NCBI GenBank assembly: GCA_023430725.1
Contig: JAEYZD010000204.1
Coordinates: forward strand, 1-15,049
Reading direction: 5' to 3'
Source of the DNA: Bacteroidota bacterium
Lineage (GTDB): Bacteria; Bacteroidota; Bacteroidia; Bacteroidales; VadinHA17
DNA: 15,049 nt
A program made the position numbers and the translations under genes. This document shows, one piece after another, positions 7,219 to 12,649 of the stretch (position 1 is the stretch's first letter; each line of letters starts with the position of its first letter). The notes under the pieces were generated by a model. The model was not told where the DNA came from and searched no databases. It saw nothing but the letters and a program-made list of their open reading frames with translations.

Positions 7219-8043
7219 TCAGATTTCTTCCGCATCCTCAATATCGCGACCCATGCTCTTCTTCAGCTGGTAGAGGTCCTGTTTCATGGTTGCGACGGTG
7301 CGGAGGAGTTGTTTCTCGGGCAGTACCGGTTCGGGAAGTTCGTCGCTTATGTAATGGACGAACTTCCACAGTTCCCTCACATTGTTTATATGGACTTCAT
7401 AGGGTTCATAAAGCGGATTGAGTGAGAAGAGCACCAGCCGGCCTCTTTTTTCGATGTCGTTTTCAACCACCTTGAAGACGATGCCGTCGTTTGACGTGAG
7501 GATTATATATGCCTGTCCGCTCCTGATGTCATGCCAGTCCTGGACGAACTCGCCGGTCACCCATGCCTTGTCAGGGATCGGCAACATTGAATCGCCCTTC
7601 AGCTGGAAGGTCCGGTACTTGCGGTTTGACGACAGGAATGGCAGGTTGAAGAGCGGGAGGTCTCCGATGAATTCCGGATCGGCATAGCCGGTTGTGTAAC
7701 CTGCCTTGGCCTTCTCGCTGACAAGTTCGATGTTCTCTCGGTTGTCAGGGGTCACGGTGGTGGCAAGCACCCTCAGGTTGCTTCCTTTTATATATGCATC
7801 ATATCCCCTCTCGAGTTCACCCATCTGGCTCCCGGAGAGGCGGGTCAGGTCAACCTTGAGCATTGTGTCAAGCGATATGTTGTAGTATCCGGAAAAGGCC
7901 ACCAGGGTCTCTATTCCCGGCTGTGCCACGCCGTTCTCATAGCCGCTGAGGGTTGGCCGCTTCATCTGCAGGGCCGATGCCACGTCATCCTGGGTGCGTC
8001 CCCTGCGTTTTCTCAAAAATTTTATGTTCGATGCGAAGTACAT
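7219..8043 (-). CDS. XRE-family S24 (LexA/UmuD-like) self-cleaving repressor
   Basis: This 274-residue protein pairs an N-terminal XRE/Cro-type helix-turn-helix (residues 5-60; TQDDVASALQMKRPTLSGYE) with a C-terminal S24 peptidase domain as in LexA, UmuD and phage CI. All parts needed for self-cleavage are visible: the scissile pair Ala114-Gly115 (KAKAGYTTG), nucleophile Ser152 in KGDSMLP, and Lys191 in GIVFKVVEN. The Ser-Lys spacing of 39 and site-Ser spacing of 38 are close to those of LexA. The last 35 residues look helical and may form a coiled coil. It is divergent from dinB and dnaE, with two inverted-repeat operators in front of it, so it most likely represses itself and the polymerase genes until RecA-stimulated cleavage. 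It is not classical LexA, whose DNA-binding domain is a winged helix. The specific inducing signal is inference. Confidence 0.88.
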   Translation of the reverse strand: MYFASNIKFLRKRRGRTQDDVASALQMKRPTLSGYENGVAQPGIETLVAFSGYYNISLDTMLKVDLTRLSGSQMGELERGYDAYIKGSNLRVLATTVTPDNRENIELVSEKAKAGYTTGYADPEFIGDLPLFNLPFLSSNRKYRTFQLKGDSMLPIPDKAWVTGEFVQDWHDIRSGQAYIILTSNDGIVFKVVENDIEKRGRLVLFSLNPLYEPYEVHINNVRELWKFVHYISDELPEPVLPEKQLLRTVATMKQDLYQLKKSMGRDIEDAEEI

Positions 8044-8052
8044 ATTGGAAAT

Positions 8053-8073
8053 TTTGATTATATTGTAATCACA
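8053..8073. promoter_or_regulatory. Putative operator O1 of the S24 repressor
   Basis: TTTGATTA (8053-8060), spacer TATTG, TAATCACA (8066-8073): an inverted repeat with one mismatch. It begins 9 bp upstream of the repressor start codon and lies within its predicted transcript leader. Half-site sequence and 5-bp spacing match O2. Confidence 0.65.
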
Positions 8074-8075
8074 AG

Positions 8076-8096
8076 TTTGATTAATTTCTAATCAAA
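8076..8096. promoter_or_regulatory. Putative operator O2 of the S24 repressor
   Basis: TTTGATTA (8076-8083), spacer ATTTC, TAATCAAA (8089-8096): a perfect 8-bp inverted repeat. Its centre is 23 bp from that of O1, about two helical turns, which would allow two repressor dimers to sit on nearly the same face. It overlaps the -7 element of the predicted repressor promoter, consistent with autorepression. Confidence 0.72.
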
Positions 8097-8123
8097 GATA
8101 AATTAAGTTTTGGAAATAACAAG
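8093..8123 (-). promoter_or_regulatory. Predicted promoter of the S24 repressor gene
   Basis: Read on the minus strand, CTTG (8123-8120), a 19-bp spacer and TATCTTTG (8100-8093) match the Bacteroides consensus TTTG / TAnnTTTG with one mismatch in the -33 element. Transcription would start near 8087, inside O2. A matching promoter for dinB on the plus strand could not be placed with confidence; it is presumably within 8060-8140. Confidence 0.55.
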
Positions 8124-8139
8124 CAGAAAATGAAAAAAA

Positions 8140-8238
8140 GTCTGAGAGTCTGAGAGTCAAAAGATTCTGAGACATCGGACCTTCAGACGGAGCGAAGCGA
8201 CAGACCTTCAGACGGAGCGAAGCGACAGACCTTCAGAC
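8140..8238. repeat. Composite repetitive leader in front of dinB
   Basis: Two and a bit copies of the octamer GTCTGAGA (8140-8158) are followed by a 25-bp unit repeated in tandem (8178-8202 and 8203-8227) and a third partial copy (8228-8238). The unit starts GACCTTCAGAC and continues GGAGCGAAGCGACA. The repeat ends 9 bp before the dinB ATG. The same elements, in the same order, precede dnaE. GTCTGAGAGTC can pair with GACCTTCAGAC apart from one A-C mismatch and a G-U pair. Confidence 0.9.
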
Positions 8239-8247
8239 CTTATAACC

Positions 8248-9489
8248 ATGGACACCCGCAGCATATTGCATCTTGACCTCGACACCTTTTTCGTGTCGGT
8301 GGAGAGGGTTCGCGACAGCAGGCTCAACGGCCGTCCCGTGATCATCGGCGGCAGCTCTGACCGCGGGGTGGTCTCGAGCTGCAGTTACGAGGCCCGCAGC
8401 TTCGGCGTCAGCTCGGCCATGCCGATGAAGATGGCCCGTGCCATGTGTCCCGAGGCAGTTTACATCCGCGGAGACATGGAGATGTACACAAAGTATTCGA
8501 GGATGGTGACTGACATCATTGCCGGCAAGTCACCGGTGTATGAGAAGGCATCGGTGGATGAACACTACGTTGATCTCACGGGGATGGAACGCTTTCACGG
8601 CTGTGCACGGTGGGCACATGAGCTGCGTGACACAATCATAAATGAGACAGGGCTGCCCATCTCCCTGGGACTGTCTGTGAACAAGACCGTCTCGAAGATT
8701 GCTGCCGGCGAGGCCAAGCCCAACGGTGAGCGGGAGGTGGTGCAGCAGCAGGTTCTCCCCTTCCTTGATCCGCTCTCCATCAGGAAGATCCCGATGATAG
8801 GCCAGAAGACCTATCACACGCTGAGATCGATGGGCATCTCCACGATAAACACCCTGCGGAACATTCCTGCGGAGATGCTGGAGTCGCTCATGGGCCAGAA
8901 CGGGATGGAGATATGGAAGAAGGCCAACGGCATTGACAACACTCCGGTAATCAGCTACTCCGAGCAGAAGTCGATCAGCACCGAGCATACCTTTGACCGC
9001 GACACAACTGACACGGTGATGCTCAGCCAGATGATAGTGAGCATGACAGAGAAGCTGGCCTATGAGCTGCGGCGCCAGGAGAAGCTGGCATCGTGTATCA
9101 CGGTGCGGATAAGATACTCTGATTTTGACACTCACACGCTGCAGCAGCGGATACCCTACACCGCCTTTGACCATGTGCTCATCAGCGAGGCGCAGAGTCT
9201 CTTCCGGCGTCTCTGGCAGCGGCGTATGCTCATCAGGCTCATCGGGGTGAAGGTGAGCGGCCTGGTGCGGGGTGTGCAGCAGCTGAACATGTTTGAGGAC
9301 ACGCCCGAGATGGTGAGTCTCTATATGACTATGGACAGCCTGCGTGGCCGTTTCGGCCGGTATGCCATCCGCCGGGCGGCCGGGGTGATGACCGCTGCGG
9401 AGCGCAGCGAGCGCGAGCTCAGAAAGGCGTCGGAACAGCTGGCGGAGAAATCACGCATGGAGGAGAGATTGCGGGGATGGAGATTTTAG
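8248..9489 (+). CDS. dinB: Y-family translesion DNA polymerase (DNA polymerase IV type)
   Basis: This 413-residue error-prone polymerase copies past damaged bases. The palm aspartates are intact: Asp10 in LDLDTFF, and Asp104-Glu105 in SVDEHYVDLTG, where most DinB proteins read SIDEAY. The paired Phe after the first Asp contain the steric gate against ribonucleotides. SYEARSFGV (fingers), GLSVNKTVSKIAAGEAKPNG and a helix-hairpin-helix thumb region (IPMIGQKTYHTLRSMGI) follow, then the little-finger domain. A sliding-clamp binding motif QLNMF is at residues 345-349, followed by the usual RFGRYAIRRAAG block. Because the catalytic residues are present, it is a real polymerase rather than an ImuB-type accessory protein. 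It is divergent from the S24 repressor and 138 bp upstream of the DnaE2-like gene, probably in one transcript. Its ATG follows the repetitive leader; no Shine-Dalgarno sequence is visible. Confidence 0.94.
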   Translation: MDTRSILHLDLDTFFVSVERVRDSRLNGRPVIIGGSSDRGVVSSCSYEARSFGVSSAMPMKMARAMCPEAVYIRGDMEMYTKYSRMVTDIIAGKSPVYEKASVDEHYVDLTGMERFHGCARWAHELRDTIINETGLPISLGLSVNKTVSKIAAGEAKPNGEREVVQQQVLPFLDPLSIRKIPMIGQKTYHTLRSMGISTINTLRNIPAEMLESLMGQNGMEIWKKANGIDNTPVISYSEQKSISTEHTFDRDTTDTVMLSQMIVSMTEKLAYELRRQEKLASCITVRIRYSDFDTHTLQQRIPYTAFDHVLISEAQSLFRRLWQRRMLIRLIGVKVSGLVRGVQQLNMFEDTPEMVSLYMTMDSLRGRFGRYAIRRAAGVMTAAERSERELRKASEQLAEKSRMEERLRGWRF

Positions 9490-9627
9490 GTCTGAGAGTC
9501 TGAGGGTCTGAGAGTCTGAGAGTCTGAGAGTCAAAGGAAATTCAGACTGCACGACTGCAAGACCGCATGACCGCAAGACTTGAGACCTTCAGACGGAGCG
9601 AAGCGACAGACTTTCAGACTTTCAGAC
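9490..9627. repeat. Octamer-repeat spacer and leader between dinB and dnaE
   Basis: The whole spacer is built from 8-bp units. GTCTGAGA runs five times, with one GTCTGAGG variant, plus GTC (9490-9532). Then a degenerate GACTGCAC, GACTGCAA, GACCGCAT, GACCGCAA series (9545-9576) follows, then one copy of the 25-bp unit seen before dinB (9584-9608), and finally GACTTTCA twice plus GAC (9609-9627), ending at the dnaE ATG. The arms GTCTGAGAGTCTGAGAGTC (9514-9532) and GACTTTCAGACTTTCAGAC (9609-9627) pair over 19 positions in RNA, with two G-U pairs. Confidence 0.93.
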
Positions 9628-12579
9628 ATGTATATAAACTGCCACTCATACAACAGCCTGCGATACGGCACACTCACGGTGGAGCGCCTTTCTGAGCTCG
9701 CTGCGGCTGCGGGCGTGGAGCGACTGGTGCTGACTGACATCAACAATACCACCGGCATGCCCGATTTTGTGCGTGAGTGCCGCAGCCGCAACATCACCCC
9801 GGCCGCCGGGATCGAGTTCCGCGACGGCAACAGGCTGCTCTATATCGGCATAGCCCGCAACAACGAGGGCTTCCGCGAGCTTAACGAGTTCCTCACACAT
9901 CACAACATCACCGGCGAGCCGCTCCCTGCCCGTCCTCCCTCCTTCCCCAACGCGTATGTAATCTACCCGGCCGGCGGTGTCAATGGCTCCGTCAGTACCT
10001 CTCACGCCACCCTTCAGGAGAATGAGTATGTCGGCATACGTCCCTCCGCCGCCGGCCGTCTCCTCACAGCATCAAAAAAAGATCTGTCTAAATACGTTAT
10101 CCTCCAGTCTGTTACAATGGAATCGCCAGCTGACTACCCCATACACCGCAGCCTGCGCGCCGTGGATAACAACCTGCTCCTTAGCCGCCTCATCCCGGAG
10201 ATGACCGCACTGCCCGATGAATACATCACCTCCGAAGCCCTGACAGCAAACCCCTTCAGCATGTGGCCGCAGGTCATCGACAACACGCGCAGGATGCTCA
10301 ACGACTGCTCCCTGGAGATAGACTTCACAACACCCAAAAACAAGAAGATATATTCGGCAAGCAGGTATGACGACAAGCTGCTTCTGGAGAAACTGGCATG
10401 GGACGGCATGAAGTACCGCTACGGCGCAAACAACAAAACGGCTCAGGAACGGGTAAGGCATGAACTGGAGATCATTGACCGCCTCGGCTTCTCCTCCTAC
10501 TTTCTCATAACATGGGACATAATCCGCTACTCGATGGCGTGTGGTTTCTACCATGTCGGACGCGGCAGCGGGGCCAACTCCGTCGTTGCCTACTGCCTGA
10601 AGATCACTAATGTTGACCCCATCGACCTGAACCTTTACTTCGAGCGTTTCATCAACCCGAAACGGACATCGCCGCCCGACTTCGACATAGACTATTCGTG
10701 GAAGGAACGTGACACTGTCACGGAGTACATCTTCCGCCGATACGGACATCGTCATACTGCTCTCCTGGGCACAATCAACACCTTCCGCGGCAAGTCGATA
10801 GTCCGCGAGCTGGGAAAGGTGCACGGCCTGCCCGTGGAAGAGATCGACGCCCTGATCAGCAATCCCTCCGCAGAGAGCAATCGCGGTGAACTGCAGGATC
10901 TTATTTTTGAGACAGGGAATAAAATTGCCGACTTCCCCAATCTGCGGAGCATACATGCCGGCGGGGTGCTCATCTCGGAAGAACCGCTATGCTGCTATAC
11001 GGCCCTCGATATGCCTCCCAAGGGATTCCCTACCACTCAGTGGGACATGTACACCGCCGAAGAGCTTGGATATGAGAAGCTTGACATACTGAGCCAGAGG
11101 GGCATCGGGCATATCAGGGAGAGTGCTGAGATTATCCGTGCCAACTGCGGTGTGGATGTTGACGTGCATGCAATCCAGAAGTTCAAGAATGATCCGCTGG
11201 TAAAGGACCATCTGCGCCGCGGCGACGCCAAGGGATGCTTTTATATTGAGAGTCCTGCAATGAGGGGATTGCTCAAAAAACTGCATTGCGATGATTACCT
11301 GACACTTGTAGCTGCCAGCTCGGTCATCCGTCCGGGTGTGGCACGTTCCGGGATGATGCGGCAGTTCATCTACCGTTTCCATAACCCTGACAAATTCGAG
11401 TATATCCACCCGGTGATGAAGGATCTTCTCAGCGAGACCTTCGGGGTGATGGTATACCAGGAGGATGTGCTCAAGGTGTGCCATCACTTCGCCGGCCTCG
11501 ACCTGTCGGATGCTGACACGCTGCGCAGGGCGATGAGCGGTAAGTACCGGTCGCGCAGGGAGATGCAGAAGATCACCGAACGGTTTTTCAGCAATTGCCG
11601 CGACAAGGGTTACCCCGGGGAGATCACGAAGGAGGTATGGCGGCAGATAGAGTCCTTTGCCGGCTACTCCTTCTCCAAGGCGCACTCGGCAAGCTATGCC
11701 GTGGAGAGCTTTCAGAGCCTCTGGCTCAAGTCGCACTACCCGCTCGAGTTCATGGTGGCTGTGATCAACAATTTCGGGGGGTTCTACCGCACATGGGTTT
11801 ACGTGCAGGAAGCCCGCCGCGAGGGTGCGGTCATTGAAGCTCCGTGCATCAACCGGAGCACCTATAAGACAACAATCTATGGCGAAACCGTATTCATTGG
11901 CCTTATTCACATCCAGGGACTGGAGACAAACCTTGCAAAGGCAATCATCGCTGACCGAGATAAGTATGGAAATTTCAACGGACTGGAGGACTTCATCTCA
12001 CGTGTTGGTCCCGGTCTGGAGCAGACCGTCATACTGATACGTACCGGGGCGTTTCGCTTCACCGGGAAGAGCAAGGCGCTGCTTCTGTGGGAGGCTCACC
12101 TGCTTATAAACAGGGGTAAAACTGAGACTGCCCGCACCCTGTTTAACCCGGAGCCCAGGAAGTTTACAATGCCGCCCTTCGAGCAGTCTCGGCTCGAGGA
12201 TGCCTATGACGAGATTGAGTTGCTGGGCTTTCCCGTAACCCTAACATGGTTCGATATGCTTCAGACGAAGTACCGGGGCGAGGTCTCCGCCTCCGGGATG
12301 CCCGGCGCAATCGGCCGCAGTGTGAGGATGGTCGGGCATCTGGTCAATGTTAAGTATATCAAGACGATGAAGAACGAATGGATGAACTTCGGATGCTTTA
12401 TCGACAATGAGGGCGAATTTTTTGATACGGTTCATTTCCCGCAGTCGCTTGCCGGCTGGCCTTTTCGCGGCAGCGGCACATATCTCATCCAGGGAAAGGT
12501 TGTTGACGAATTCGGCAGCTGCTCCGTGGAGGTGGAAAAGATGGCCAGACTGACCGTTCAGCCGGACCCGAGATACTGA
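9628..12579 (+). CDS. dnaE2: DnaE2-like C-family DNA polymerase (error-prone alpha subunit paralogue)
   Basis: This 983-residue C-family polymerase is shorter than replicative DnaE (about 1,160 residues) and lacks the tau-binding end, as in the DnaE2/ImuC group. Order: PHP domain (1-190), palm with GRGSGANS (311-318), catalytic Asp353 and Asp355 in PDFDID, third aspartate Asp486 in KLDIL, fingers (MVYQEDVLKVCHHFAGLDL and YSFSKAHSASYA), tandem helix-hairpin-helix, and an OB fold (about 895-975). The PHP metal site is degraded: the N-terminal motif is YINCHSYNSLRYG and LTDINN replaces TDHGN, so no PHP proofreading is expected. The usual clamp-binding loop is at best ETARTLF (833-839), without the key Gln. 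ATG 9628 was chosen over ATG 9580 because the 16 extra codons are repeat DNA. With dinB upstream and the S24 repressor divergent, it likely works in damage-induced mutagenic synthesis. The gene name is by analogy. Confidence 0.88.
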   Translation: MYINCHSYNSLRYGTLTVERLSELAAAAGVERLVLTDINNTTGMPDFVRECRSRNITPAAGIEFRDGNRLLYIGIARNNEGFRELNEFLTHHNITGEPLPARPPSFPNAYVIYPAGGVNGSVSTSHATLQENEYVGIRPSAAGRLLTASKKDLSKYVILQSVTMESPADYPIHRSLRAVDNNLLLSRLIPEMTALPDEYITSEALTANPFSMWPQVIDNTRRMLNDCSLEIDFTTPKNKKIYSASRYDDKLLLEKLAWDGMKYRYGANNKTAQERVRHELEIIDRLGFSSYFLITWDIIRYSMACGFYHVGRGSGANSVVAYCLKITNVDPIDLNLYFERFINPKRTSPPDFDIDYSWKERDTVTEYIFRRYGHRHTALLGTINTFRGKSIVRELGKVHGLPVEEIDALISNPSAESNRGELQDLIFETGNKIADFPNLRSIHAGGVLISEEPLCCYTALDMPPKGFPTTQWDMYTAEELGYEKLDILSQRGIGHIRESAEIIRANCGVDVDVHAIQKFKNDPLVKDHLRRGDAKGCFYIESPAMRGLLKKLHCDDYLTLVAASSVIRPGVARSGMMRQFIYRFHNPDKFEYIHPVMKDLLSETFGVMVYQEDVLKVCHHFAGLDLSDADTLRRAMSGKYRSRREMQKITERFFSNCRDKGYPGEITKEVWRQIESFAGYSFSKAHSASYAVESFQSLWLKSHYPLEFMVAVINNFGGFYRTWVYVQEARREGAVIEAPCINRSTYKTTIYGETVFIGLIHIQGLETNLAKAIIADRDKYGNFNGLEDFISRVGPGLEQTVILIRTGAFRFTGKSKALLLWEAHLLINRGKTETARTLFNPEPRKFTMPPFEQSRLEDAYDEIELLGFPVTLTWFDMLQTKYRGEVSASGMPGAIGRSVRMVGHLVNVKYIKTMKNEWMNFGCFIDNEGEFFDTVHFPQSLAGWPFRGSGTYLIQGKVVDEFGSCSVEVEKMARLTVQPDPRY

Positions 12580-12580
12580 A

Positions 12581-12649
12581 GATTTGCGATTTGCGATTTG
12601 CGATTTGGGATTTGCGAATTCGCAATTCGCGAATCGGCAATCGCAAATC
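12581..12649. repeat. GATTTGC heptamer repeats and hairpin between dnaE and rel
   Basis: Five head-to-tail heptamers (12581-12615; the fourth is GATTTGG) run into a palindromic stretch. GATTTGCGA (12609-12617) pairs with TCGCAAATC (12641-12649), and the interior contains further ATTCGC/GCGAAT pairings. It fills the gap between the stop codons of convergent dnaE and rel, overlapping the rel stop by two bases. There is no T tract, so it is not a classical terminator, but the hairpin could still help separate the transcripts. Confidence 0.85.

Noticed and set aside
7219..8043. Classical LexA
   Set aside because: The DNA-binding part is an XRE/Cro helix-turn-helix rather than the LexA winged helix. 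Only the S24 domain is shared.
8072..8112. dinB promoter candidates CAAGTTTG (8072-8079) and AAGTTTTG (8105-8112)
   Set aside because: Each is one base off the -7 consensus and lacks a properly spaced -33 element. The dinB promoter remains unplaced.
8178..8238. CRISPR-like array of 25-bp repeats
   Set aside because: The units are directly contiguous with no unique spacers, and no cas genes are nearby. It is a tandem repeat.
8248..9489. ImuB-type non-catalytic Y-family protein
   Set aside because: All three catalytic acidic residues (Asp10, Asp104, Glu105) are present, unlike ImuB.
9580..9627. Upstream ATG extending dnaE by 16 codons
   Set aside because: The extra codons are the 25-bp repeat unit and GACTTTCA octamers also present as non-coding DNA upstream of dinB. 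Starting at 9628 gives the expected PHP N-terminus (MYINCHSYNS).
10072..11910. Two long minus-strand frames (about 290-310 codons) antisense to dnaE
   Set aside because: They lie wholly inside the well-supported dnaE frame, show no recognisable domains, and are explained by GC-rich codon usage of the real gene.
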